From Betaproteobacteria bacterium (GTDB lineage: Bacteria > Pseudomonadota > Gammaproteobacteria > Burkholderiales > SG8-41): 53,313 bases of DNA. The position numbers and the translations under genes are program-made. The stretch covers positions 1 through 53,313 of the forward strand of contig JANYDM010000092.1 in assembly GCA_025363575.1 (NCBI GenBank), read 5' to 3'. The notes under the pieces were generated by a model, which was not told the DNA's origin, searched no databases, and was given only the letters and a program-made list of their open reading frames with translations. Shown piece by piece: positions 10,027-17,710 of the stretch; position 1 is the stretch's first letter; the number at the start of each line of letters is the position of its first letter.

Positions 10027-11952
10027 CTAAACGCGCTCGAAAAATCCCAGCACATCCGCAATGTCGCGCGTGCCTTTCATCGGCGGCAGGCTGCGCAATA
10101 TGCGCTTGCCGTAACCCTTGGTAAAGAGGCGCGGATCGCAGATCATCAGCACGCCGCGGTCGGTTTCGTCGCGGATCAGCCGGCCGGCACCCTGCTTCAG
10201 CGTGATCACCGCCTGCGGCAACTGAAACTCCACGAAAGCATTGCGCCCGTCGCGGTTGATGCGCTCTATGCGCGCCGCGAGCAGAGGGTCATCCGGCGGC
10301 GCGAACGGCAGCTTGTCGATGACGACAAGCGATAACGCTTCGCCTCGCACATCGACGCCTTCCCAAAACGACTGGCTGCCGACCAGCACCGCATTGCCGA
10401 CGCGCCGGAAGCGCTCGAGCAATTCAGTACGCGAGCTCTCGCCCTGCATCATCAATGGGAACTCCAGCTTGCGCTGGAAGAAAGCGTCTTTTAAAAGCTC
10501 GTAACCTTCACGCATCGCGCGCAGGCTCGTGAACAGCATGAACGCGCGTCCCCCGCTCGCCTCGAGCGCGGGCAGCGCCGCGGCCACCACCGCGCGCGTA
10601 TATTCGGGCGTGTTCGGCTCGGGCATGCCTTTGGGCACGTACAGCAATGCATGGCTCGCAAAATCAAACGGGCTTTCCCATGATTGCTCCTGCGCCTCCG
10701 TCAGGCCCATCTGCCCGCGGTAGTGGCTGAAATCGCCGCCTACGGACAGCGTCGCCGAGGTAAAAATCCACGAGCGCGCGCGGTCGCTGATTTGCTCCTG
10801 GAAGATTTCGGCGACCGACAGCGGCGTGGCGTTCAGGTGCAGCGCGTGATTGAAGAGCTCGAGCCAGCGCACGAATTCCGGATTGTCGTGATCGCGCCAG
10901 CGGCGGATGTCCGCGGCCAGCGCCTGCGCGCGCTGCCAGCATTTTTCGAGCCCTTCGCTGCGCGCAGCCTGCGATTCGAGCGTGGCGACGAGATAGTCGA
11001 GCTTGGCGCAGAGCGCATCGAGCGCCGGCTGGAACTCGCGATTGCGTGCCAGCGCCTGGAGCGGGAAACGTCCGCTGTCTTCCCTGAACGCCAGGCGCAA
11101 ATCGCGCGCCGCCTTGTCGAGCGCATGCGCGGCGTCGGGCAATGCCGCGAATTCTTTGGCCGCGGTGACCGCTTCCAGGCGCGTATCGCGTGCGAGCTCG
11201 GTCAGTTGCGCAGTGGACACCGTTTGCCCGAAAAACAGGCTCGCCGTCTCGGGCAACTGGTGGGCTTCGTCAAAAATAATCGTATTCGATGCCGGCAGCA
11301 GCTCCGATACGCCTTCGCCGCGCAGCACGACGTCCGCGAAAAACAGATGATGATTGACCACCACCACGTCGGCCGCCAGCGCCTGCTTGCGCGCTTCCAT
11401 TACGAAGCACTTGGCGTAGTGCGAGCAGTCGGAGCCGAGGCAGTTTTCGCGCGTCGACGTCACGTATGACCAGATGGCTGCGTTCTCCGGCACCGCCGGC
11501 AGATCGCTTTTGTCGCCGGTCGCGCTGTTCTTCGCGAAGTTCGCGATCACGGGCAGGTGACGGGCATCGTCGCGTGTCGGAAAGCGCCCCTCATTTTGCG
11601 CGCGCTCGATGTGGTAATGACAAACGTAGTTCGAGCGCCCCTTGAGCAGCGCCACGGTCACCGGCACTTTCAGCGCATCGCGCACGACCTTGATATCGCG
11701 ATCGTAGAGCTGGTCCTGCAGTGTCTTGGTGCCGGTCGAAATGATGACCTTGCCGCCCGATAGCAGCGCGGGCACCAGATAAGCGAAAGTTTTGCCGGTG
11801 CCGGTGCCGGCCTCTGCAATTAATACCGAGTTGTTCTCGATAGCCGCGGCCACCGCGCGCGCCATTTCAATCTGGCCTTCGCGCATGCGAAATTCGTCGA
11901 CTGCCAGCGCCAGTGCGCCGCCCGCTGAAAATATCGAAGCCAAATCCTGCAA
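10027..11952 (-). CDS. yoaA: DinG/YoaA-type ATP-dependent DNA helicase (XPD-like, Fe-S)
   Basis: Superfamily 2 helicase related to XPD/Rad3. The 641-residue product has Walker A AEAGTGTGKT (GTGTGKT at 49-55), DEAH at residues 228-231, and four cysteines between them (Cys111, Cys171, Cys176, Cys182) placed to hold the 4Fe-4S cluster of DinG/YoaA proteins. C-terminal motifs include GSQSFWEGVDVRG and QGAGRLIRDETDRG. Such helicases resolve R-loops, forks or damage. The size is nearer YoaA (about 636) than DinG (about 716), hence the symbol. Confidence 0.9.
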   Translation of the reverse strand: MQDLASIFSAGGALALAVDEFRMREGQIEMARAVAAAIENNSVLIAEAGTGTGKTFAYLVPALLSGGKVIISTGTKTLQDQLYDRDIKVVRDALKVPVTVALLKGRSNYVCHYHIERAQNEGRFPTRDDARHLPVIANFAKNSATGDKSDLPAVPENAAIWSYVTSTRENCLGSDCSHYAKCFVMEARKQALAADVVVVNHHLFFADVVLRGEGVSELLPASNTIIFDEAHQLPETASLFFGQTVSTAQLTELARDTRLEAVTAAKEFAALPDAAHALDKAARDLRLAFREDSGRFPLQALARNREFQPALDALCAKLDYLVATLESQAARSEGLEKCWQRAQALAADIRRWRDHDNPEFVRWLELFNHALHLNATPLSVAEIFQEQISDRARSWIFTSATLSVGGDFSHYRGQMGLTEAQEQSWESPFDFASHALLYVPKGMPEPNTPEYTRAVVAAALPALEASGGRAFMLFTSLRAMREGYELLKDAFFQRKLEFPLMMQGESSRTELLERFRRVGNAVLVGSQSFWEGVDVRGEALSLVVIDKLPFAPPDDPLLAARIERINRDGRNAFVEFQLPQAVITLKQGAGRLIRDETDRGVLMICDPRLFTKGYGKRILRSLPPMKGTRDIADVLGFFERV

Positions 11953-12041
11953 AATAAATCCCGGGTGCTGGTGCAGCTGACAACGTTACGGACTGAAACG
12001 CGGCAGTATAGTGCATCGCCCCCGCCTGCTACCATAGCAGC

Positions 12042-12524
12042 GTGGCCAGATCTCTGAACGAATTGCTCCGGATAGGCATCATCTCCGACACGCACGATCT
12101 GGTGCGCCCGCAGGCAAAACTCGCGCTTGCGGGTGTAACGCACATCCTGCATGCCGGCGATATCTGCGGCGCCGGAGTGCTTGCGGAGCTGGCGGCTATA
12201 GCGCCGGTCACCGCGGTGCGCGGCAATAACGACCGCGGCGCGTGGGCCGCGCGGCTGCATGAAACGGAAATGGTCGAGTTCGGCGGCGTTGCCATCTACA
12301 TGCTGCACGATCTCGCCGGACTTGACATCGACCTCGCGGCTGCCGGCGTGCGCGCAGTCGTTTCGGGCCATTCGCATCGTCCGCTCATCGACGAGCGCGC
12401 CGGCGTGCTGTTCATGAATCCCGGCAGTGCCGGGCCGCGCCGGTTCACGCTGCCGGTCTCGCTCGGCTTCATCGAGATCGCTGGCGGCAGGATCAGCGCC
12501 CGCCTGCAGACGCTGCAAGTCTAA
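12042..12524 (+). CDS. YfcE/MJ0936-family metallophosphoesterase
   Basis: A 160-residue calcineurin-like phosphodiesterase. The dimetal-binding motifs occur in order: ISDTHD (near residue 14), HAGDICG, GNNDRG and SGHSHRP. The substrate is unknown; E. coli YfcE hydrolyses model phosphodiesters. The start is a GTG at 12042; a TTG at 12063 would remove the first seven residues and keep all motifs. A TATAGT at 12007-12012 is a possible -10. The gene is divergent from the helicase gene and convergent with the next gene. Confidence 0.88.
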   Translation: MARSLNELLRIGIISDTHDLVRPQAKLALAGVTHILHAGDICGAGVLAELAAIAPVTAVRGNNDRGAWAARLHETEMVEFGGVAIYMLHDLAGLDIDLAAAGVRAVVSGHSHRPLIDERAGVLFMNPGSAGPRRFTLPVSLGFIEIAGGRISARLQTLQV

Positions 12525-12536
12525 GAGTCCCTGACA

Positions 12537-13394
12537 TCAGCGGATTTCGTCGACCCTGAGCAATATGCGGCGATTGTCGCTGGCAAGCTCGCGCGTGCTG
12601 CCGATGATGACACTCTGCTGATTCGATGTGCCCTGCGCGACGCCGCCGACTTCTATCCATTCGCCCAGCCGGCCCGACACCGTCGTTGCCGCCTGCTGCA
12701 CGTTAACGCTGCCATAGGGCAGGTTTTGCTCCGGGCTCGCGAGCGTATCGCGTTGCGGCTTGATCTCGAGCGTCACGCGGTCGCCGGCGAGACGCGGCAA
12801 AACATAAAAGCCGGTCATCGCATCGCGATATTCGACTCCGCCGTTGAGACGCTCCACGACCTGGCCATTGACGACGGTGCGCGTGACCTGGCGTTGCGGC
12901 ACGGCGACCGATTGGCCGGCGCGTATGAATGCGCTCGCGCCCTCGAGCACCTGCAAGGTCTGCGTATTGCGGTCGGCCTCGAGCGAGCGCGTGCTGTCGA
13001 TGCGAGTGCGCGCGGAGCTGCTGCCGCCGATGACTACCTGTCCGGACACTTCGGCCCGCGTGCGGTCACGGTCGAGCGTTGCATCCTGGCGCACGGAAAT
13101 CATCAAACGGCGCGGTTCCGCATCGAGCGTCGCCAGCACGCGCTTGAGGTCGGCAAGATTAGCTGATGTCGTTCGCACGACAAGCTGGTTCTGCATTCCG
13201 CTCATGGTGCCTGTTTTGTCGAGCAACGGCTTCAATACCGGCATCACCTGCTCTGCGGTGCGGTACTTGAGCGTTATTACTTCGATCGCAGTACTTTGTG
13301 CGTAAACGATCGCAGCCGGCGCCAGCGAGACGAGCAGAATCAGCGAGCGCGCCAGATGCAGAGCAACGCGCCCAAAGGGTATACGGAGTGACAT
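12537..13394 (-). CDS. Orphan secretin N-domain (NolW-like) protein
   Basis: Probable exported protein with a signal peptide (hydrophobic ARSLILLVSLAPAAIVYA, ending AQS) followed by an N1/NolW-like secretin domain (VITLKYRTAEQVMPVLKPLL). Its C-terminal half is beta-rich (ERLNGGVEYRDAMTGFYVLP, EQNLPYGSVNVQQAATTVSG) but lacks a complete secretin pore domain. The start is uncertain: ATG 13394 gives 285 residues with a clean signal peptide, while ATGs at 13415 and 13478 give longer forms. No type II/IV secretion or pilus genes lie nearby, so its partner is unknown. Confidence 0.65.
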   Translation of the reverse strand: MSLRIPFGRVALHLARSLILLVSLAPAAIVYAQSTAIEVITLKYRTAEQVMPVLKPLLDKTGTMSGMQNQLVVRTTSANLADLKRVLATLDAEPRRLMISVRQDATLDRDRTRAEVSGQVVIGGSSSARTRIDSTRSLEADRNTQTLQVLEGASAFIRAGQSVAVPQRQVTRTVVNGQVVERLNGGVEYRDAMTGFYVLPRLAGDRVTLEIKPQRDTLASPEQNLPYGSVNVQQAATTVSGRLGEWIEVGGVAQGTSNQQSVIIGSTRELASDNRRILLRVDEIR

Positions 13395-13477
13395 AACTTG
13401 ATTAACGGCAGGCATTCGGCGCAGTTTACCCGCTATCACACGTGGCGGGAGATGGCCAGTACCGCCGATAAAAAACA

Positions 13478-13506
13478 TTTACAATCAGCTCACTATCGCC
13501 TATAGT
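13478..13506 (+). promoter_or_regulatory. Sigma70-type promoter of the NlpC/P60 gene (leaderless)
   Basis: TTTACA (13478-13483), a 17-bp spacer and TATAGT (13501-13506) form the best-spaced sigma70 promoter I see in the window. The predicted transcription start is about 13513, one base before the ATG at 13514, which suggests a leaderless transcript. No Shine-Dalgarno sequence precedes the ATG. Confidence 0.65.
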
Positions 13507-13513
13507 CGCCGCG

Positions 13514-14023
13514 ATGAAAAATTTCCGCCGCGTAATTTCCATCCTCCTCGTATGCGTTGCCCTGCCCGCGCCCGCAGCTGAATCGAATGGCAAAAAAACG
13601 GCGTACCCCGCCGCCATCGTCTCGCCGGCTGCTTATCTCGACTACGCGCGCGAACTGACGATACATGCGCTGGCGCTGATCGGGGTCAACTATAAGTTCG
13701 GCAGCAACTCGCCGGAAACCGGCTTCGACTGCAGCGGACTGGTCAGCCACTTGTTTCAGGAAGTCGCGGGCGTAGTGCTGCCGCGCAATTCGCAAAGCAT
13801 GAGCAAAGTTGGCGAAAAAATCGCACCATCCGACCTGCAGCCCGGCGATCTCGTTTTTTTCAACACGCGCCGCCAGGCGTTCTCGCACGTCGGCATCTAT
13901 ATCGGCGATGAGCGGTTCGTGCACGCCCCGCGGCGCGGCCGCGACGTCGAAGTCGCCGATATGCAGGACAGCTACTGGAAAAAGCACTTCAACGGCGCGC
14001 GCCGCGTCCTCGCTAGCGACTGA
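13514..14023 (+). CDS. NlpC/P60-family (C40) cell-wall endopeptidase
   Basis: Secreted peptidase, probably cutting peptide stems of peptidoglycan. The 169-residue precursor has a signal peptide (residues 1-22, ending PAPAA) and a C40 catalytic domain: Cys73 in GFDCSGLV, His125 in FSHVGIYIG and a third polar residue, His137, in FVHAPRRG. The last 11 nt overlap the convergent patatin gene. The precise bond cleaved is unknown. Confidence 0.92.
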   Translation: MKNFRRVISILLVCVALPAPAAESNGKKTAYPAAIVSPAAYLDYARELTIHALALIGVNYKFGSNSPETGFDCSGLVSHLFQEVAGVVLPRNSQSMSKVGEKIAPSDLQPGDLVFFNTRRQAFSHVGIYIGDERFVHAPRRGRDVEVADMQDSYWKKHFNGARRVLASD

Positions 14024-14942
14024 CCGGCACTGCGACCGTCTTCTCGGCAATTTTCTGCTTGATCGCGGCGATCGCCGCCAGCCCCGCCCTCTCGCCCTCG
14101 ATGATCGCCAGGTGGCGGTCTTCGAAACCCGTGCTGCGTATTTTGCCGGTCTCGGGCCGGATTACGATGTCGGCCTCGTTCAATTCGTAACCTGCGATGC
14201 TCTGACCCATGATCGCGAACGTCTGCAGCACGAGCTCGACGCTGTCGCGCGTCTTGCCGAAACGCGGGTTGTTCGAGATGTAAACCGCGATGACGAGGTC
14301 AGCGCCCATGCCGCGCGCGGCACGTACCGGCACCGGGCTGACGAGGCCGCCGTCAACGTATTCATGGCCGCTGATCGACACCGGCTGAAAAATGCCGGGC
14401 ACGCTGCTTGACGCGCGCACAGCCATGCCGGTATTGCCGGTGCGGAACACTACAGGCTCGCCGCTCTGCAGATCGGTCGCTACCGCCGCGAATGGTTTGT
14501 TGAGCTTTTCCATGACGCGGCTCTGCACCGCTTGATTGACAAAATTCTGCAGCGCTTCGCCTTTGATAAAACCGCGGTCGGGCAGCGACCAGTCGGCGAT
14601 GATCGAATCGTCGAGCTGCAACGCGACTCTTTGCAAATCGAAACCCCCATAGCCGCTCGCGTATAGCGCGCCGACCATGCTGCCGGCGCTGGTGCCGACC
14701 ACGATATCGGGCACGATGCCGTGCGCTTCAAGCGCCTTGATGACACCAATATGCGCGAAACCGCGCGCGGCGCCGCCGCCGAGCGCGAGCGCGATACGCG
14801 GCGCCACCATCCGCACCTCGGGCTTGAGTTGCGGCTCTACGACCGGCGCCGGTATCGGCGGCGGGCTGGTCGTCAGCACGCTGCAGCCGGCGGCGAGCAG
14901 GGCCACAAGCAGAAAAAGGCTGCGCACGCTGTATTTGCTCAT
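14013..14942 (-). CDS. Patatin-like phospholipase lipoprotein (RssA-like)
   Basis: Probable lipid acyl hydrolase anchored as a lipoprotein. The 309-residue protein has a lipobox LAAGC (Cys20), a Pro-rich tether (about 26-45), the oxyanion motif GGGAARG (55-61), the nucleophile elbow GTSAG with Ser85 and the DGG motif with Asp197, giving the patatin Ser-Asp dyad. It resembles the RssA/NTE-type bacterial group. Its 3' end overlaps the NlpC/P60 gene by 11 nt. Substrate unknown; phospholipid is the family expectation. Confidence 0.9.
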   Translation of the reverse strand: MSKYSVRSLFLLVALLAAGCSVLTTSPPPIPAPVVEPQLKPEVRMVAPRIALALGGGAARGFAHIGVIKALEAHGIVPDIVVGTSAGSMVGALYASGYGGFDLQRVALQLDDSIIADWSLPDRGFIKGEALQNFVNQAVQSRVMEKLNKPFAAVATDLQSGEPVVFRTGNTGMAVRASSSVPGIFQPVSISGHEYVDGGLVSPVPVRAARGMGADLVIAVYISNNPRFGKTRDSVELVLQTFAIMGQSIAGYELNEADIVIRPETGKIRSTGFEDRHLAIIEGERAGLAAIAAIKQKIAEKTVAVPVSR

Positions 14943-14972
14943 TGATTTTCCGGATCCAATTGTAGCCCGCGG

Positions 14973-16028
14973 CTACGGCGGGCTTTGCGCGCGCCGCATT
15001 TCGCGCAATTCCTGCGCCAGTTCGTAAACGGCGAGCGCGTAATTCACGCTGCGGTTGTAGCGTGTTATGACGTAAAAATTGTTGAAGCCCATCCAGTAGC
15101 GCATGCCGGCGCCGGTTTCAGCGCCGAATACTGCGGCAACCGTATCGTCGTCGACCAGATAAGCCGGCGTTACCCCCGTCCGCCTGATCGCTGCGACCGT
15201 GGTGTGCGGATTGATGCCGCGCTCGAGCAGCGCCTTGAATTCATCACCCGGCGGTTGTCCCGACTGTTCGATAGCGGCAAGCACCGCTTCACCAGTCCGC
15301 CAGCCGTAGCTCTTGTAGTAATTGGCAATGCTGCCGATCGCGTCGCTGTGGTTCCACAAATCGCGCTGGCCGTCGCCGTCGAAATCGACCGCGTACTGGC
15401 GGTAACTGCTCGGAAGGAACTGCGGCACGCCGAGCGCGCCCGCGTACGAGCCTTTGACTTGCAGCGGGTCAAGCTTCAATTCACGGGTCAGCAGCAGAAA
15501 CTCTTCGAGCTCGCTGCGGAAGCGCTCGGCGCGCGGCGGGTAATTGAAAGCAAGCGTGAACAGCGCATTGAACACATTGCTTTTGCCGGCGAGCTTGCCG
15601 TAGAACGATTCGATGCCCACGGTAGCCACCAGCAGCTCTTCGGGCACGCCGGAGCGCGCGGCAGCTTTCGCCAGGGTCGCAGCGTACCGCTCCCAGTACT
15701 CGAGACCGCCGCGCACGCGCGCCGGCGTAACGTGCGTTTCGCGAAACGTGTACCACGGCAGCGCAGTGGTCGGCTTCGCCATCGCGCGCAAAATTCCCTG
15801 CTGCACGCGAGCCTGTGCAAACCAGCGCTGCAGCTGGCGGCGGCTGAACGCGTGCTTCTCGGCAATCTCGTCGATGAACCCGGCCACCGCCGGGTCGAAC
15901 TCGGCCTGCGCTGCACCGGCCGCTGCCTGCGCAAATGCGATAAATACCGCGAGCACCAGGGCGCATCGCTTCAAGGCATGGAGGAACGGGCCGGACACGC
16001 ACCGGCGCATTGAAAACGGGTATTGCAC
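14973..16028 (-). CDS. mltB: Lytic murein transglycosylase B
   Basis: SLT-fold enzyme that cleaves the glycan backbone of peptidoglycan to form 1,6-anhydro-muropeptides. The 351-residue product has an N-terminal hydrophobic signal (about 20-42, ending AAQA), the catalytic glutamate Glu140 in VGIESFYG, and the family motifs YAGALGVPQFLPSSY and WNHSDAIGSIANYY. The C terminus has NNFYVITRYNRSVNYALAVYELA. The signal peptide lacks a clear lipobox, so it may be soluble rather than lipidated. An internal ATG at residue 7 is an alternative start. Confidence 0.93.
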   Translation of the reverse strand: MQYPFSMRRCVSGPFLHALKRCALVLAVFIAFAQAAAGAAQAEFDPAVAGFIDEIAEKHAFSRRQLQRWFAQARVQQGILRAMAKPTTALPWYTFRETHVTPARVRGGLEYWERYAATLAKAAARSGVPEELLVATVGIESFYGKLAGKSNVFNALFTLAFNYPPRAERFRSELEEFLLLTRELKLDPLQVKGSYAGALGVPQFLPSSYRQYAVDFDGDGQRDLWNHSDAIGSIANYYKSYGWRTGEAVLAAIEQSGQPPGDEFKALLERGINPHTTVAAIRRTGVTPAYLVDDDTVAAVFGAETGAGMRYWMGFNNFYVITRYNRSVNYALAVYELAQELREMRRAQSPP

Positions 16029-16036
16029 GGCGGTCT

Positions 16037-17074
16037 CTACAGCGCCTGGAGCGACTCGACGACTTTACGGTCGAAGACCAGGCCTTCCGTGCGCCGCCGC
16101 TCACGCTCGCGGGCCGCGCGCTCGCCGGGAATCCGGATCTCGTCGACGCCCGGCCGCCGCGGCGTCGCCTTGATGCGGTCGACCAGGTCCGTCATATGGT
16201 CGGGAAATTCACCGCCCGGCAGCGTCAGCTTGGGATCGACAACCAGTATCAGAAAGCCGTAATCCTTGACTTTGCCGTGCGTGAGCGCCGCGCCCGCCAG
16301 CAGCCCCAGTGCCTGCACGGCGAATGACAGGCCATAACCCTTGTGCCCGCCGAACGGCACCCAGCCGCCCTTCAGTGCCTGGTTGGGGTCGCGCGTCGGA
16401 TTGCCTTCTTCATCGAACGCTATGCCTTCCGGCAATTGCTCGCCGATATGCGCGAAGAGCTGCACTTCGCCGACCATGATGGAAGCCGTGCCGATGTCGT
16501 ATATGACAGGACCCTGCGACGACGGAAAGCCCATGCAGAGCGGATTGGTGCCGAACACCGGTTTGATGCCGCCGATCGGCAATACATGCGGCCGGGTGCT
16601 CGCAGCGTGGATGCCGACGAAGCCCGCCTGGGCGATCATTTCGACGAAGTACGCGCTGCGCCCGCTGTAATAGCTGTCGTAGACACCGACAGACGCAAAA
16701 CCGCTGGCGCGCGCTTTTTTGATGGCGAGCTGGGTGGCGTGATACACGGAGACGTAGCCCAGATTGTTGCCGCCGTCGATAAGCGCGGACAACGGCGTCT
16801 CATGTACGACTTTAATCGGCCGGCGCTCATTGCGCGTCTTGTTGTTGCCGGCAATCGCGAGAATGCGCGGCAAGCTCGCGAACCGGTACCCGCATAGCGC
16901 GTTATCGACCAACTGGTCGGCGATGACCTTGGCGTCGTCGGCCGAGTAGCCGATGCGTTGCAATGCGCCGATGGCAAGCTCGCTCGCGGCCGCGGGCGTC
17001 ATGCGCACGGTGTCCGGGGTATCGGCGTCGAGCTGGGAATCTTTCGCGGGTTGAATATTGGAACTCTGAGACAT
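16037..17074 (-). CDS. Ldh-family (malate/L-lactate/ureidoglycolate) NAD(P) oxidoreductase
   Basis: A 345-residue member of the MDH2/Ldh2 family, which reduces or oxidises 2-hydroxy or 2-keto acids with NAD(P)H. Recognisable parts are the substrate/coenzyme stretch VFGTNPLCMGFPS, the segment WVPFGGHKGYGLSF and the C-terminal IPGERA. Substrate cannot be assigned: malate, lactate, ureidoglycolate, sulfolactate and 2,3-diketogulonate are all used by relatives. It is divergent from the molybdenum-hydroxylase genes over a 156-bp gap, which suggests a shared control region and perhaps a shared pathway. Confidence 0.88.
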   Translation of the reverse strand: MSQSSNIQPAKDSQLDADTPDTVRMTPAAASELAIGALQRIGYSADDAKVIADQLVDNALCGYRFASLPRILAIAGNNKTRNERRPIKVVHETPLSALIDGGNNLGYVSVYHATQLAIKKARASGFASVGVYDSYYSGRSAYFVEMIAQAGFVGIHAASTRPHVLPIGGIKPVFGTNPLCMGFPSSQGPVIYDIGTASIMVGEVQLFAHIGEQLPEGIAFDEEGNPTRDPNQALKGGWVPFGGHKGYGLSFAVQALGLLAGAALTHGKVKDYGFLILVVDPKLTLPGGEFPDHMTDLVDRIKATPRRPGVDEIRIPGERAARERERRRTEGLVFDRKVVESLQAL

Positions 17075-17160
17075 GGCGTGCTTTTCTCCAGCGCGTGCGA
17101 AACAACGATTTGAATGCTGCGATTATAGACCGGCGCACGCGCGGAGCGACGCGTTAAGTC

Positions 17161-17181
17161 GGCGATGCTTTATAATTCGCC
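17161..17181 (+). promoter_or_regulatory. Probable -10 region of the molybdenum hydroxylase operon
   Basis: TATAAT (17171-17176) is enclosed by GGCGA (17161-17165) and TCGCC (17177-17181), a perfect inverted repeat. Transcription from here would start near 17183, which rules out the upstream in-frame ATG at 17165 and supports the TTG start at 17231. No good -35 is visible. Confidence 0.55.
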
Positions 17182-17230
17182 GCCCGCTGCCGCATACGCA
17201 CTGCCGCGGCAAACGCGAGGAAGCCCCGAC

Positions 17231-17710
17231 TTGTTTATCAAATTCACGCTCAACGGCGACCCGGTCGAGACGAGCCTGAAGAGCGGCGACCGCCTGCTCG
17301 TCGACGTATTGCGCGAAGACCTGCACCTCACCGGCACCAAGCACGGCTGCGGTATAGGCGCATGCGGCACGTGTACCGTCATCGTCGATGGCCTGCCCGT
17401 CGCCTCCTGCCTGCAGCTTGCGGCGCTGATCGACGGCGCGGACGTGCGCACGATCGAGGGGCTCGCCGGCGCGTCATCGCTGCACGCGGTGCAGCAGGCG
17501 TTCATTAACACAGCCGGGCTGCAATGCGGCATCTGCACCCCGGGGCACATCATGGCGGCCTGCGCCCTGCTCGACAAAACGCCCGCCCCGACCGACGAGC
17601 AGATACGCGTGAGTGTCGAGAGCGTGTATTGCCGCTGCACGGGCTACGTGCGTATCGAAGCCGCCTATCGCGAGGCTGTCGCGCTCGCGCGCAAGCCGGA
17701 CCGGACATGA
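17231..17710 (+). CDS. Molybdenum hydroxylase small subunit, 2x[2Fe-2S]
   Basis: Iron-sulfur subunit of a xanthine dehydrogenase/CO dehydrogenase-type hydroxylase; it passes electrons from the molybdenum site to FAD. The 159-residue product binds one cluster through Cys40, Cys45, Cys48 and Cys60 (CGIGACGTC) and a second through Cys99, Cys102, Cys134 and Cys136 (CGICTPG and CRCTGY). I chose the TTG at 17231: GAGGAA (17217-17222) is 8 nt upstream and a TATAAT lies between it and the only earlier ATG. It overlaps the next gene by 4 nt (ATGA). Confidence 0.93.
   Translation: MFIKFTLNGDPVETSLKSGDRLLVDVLREDLHLTGTKHGCGIGACGTCTVIVDGLPVASCLQLAALIDGADVRTIEGLAGASSLHAVQQAFINTAGLQCGICTPGHIMAACALLDKTPAPTDEQIRVSVESVYCRCTGYVRIEAAYREAVALARKPDRT

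Noticed and set aside
14985..16013. 342-codon plus-strand frame
   Set aside because: Antisense to mltB, which has its catalytic glutamate and motifs.
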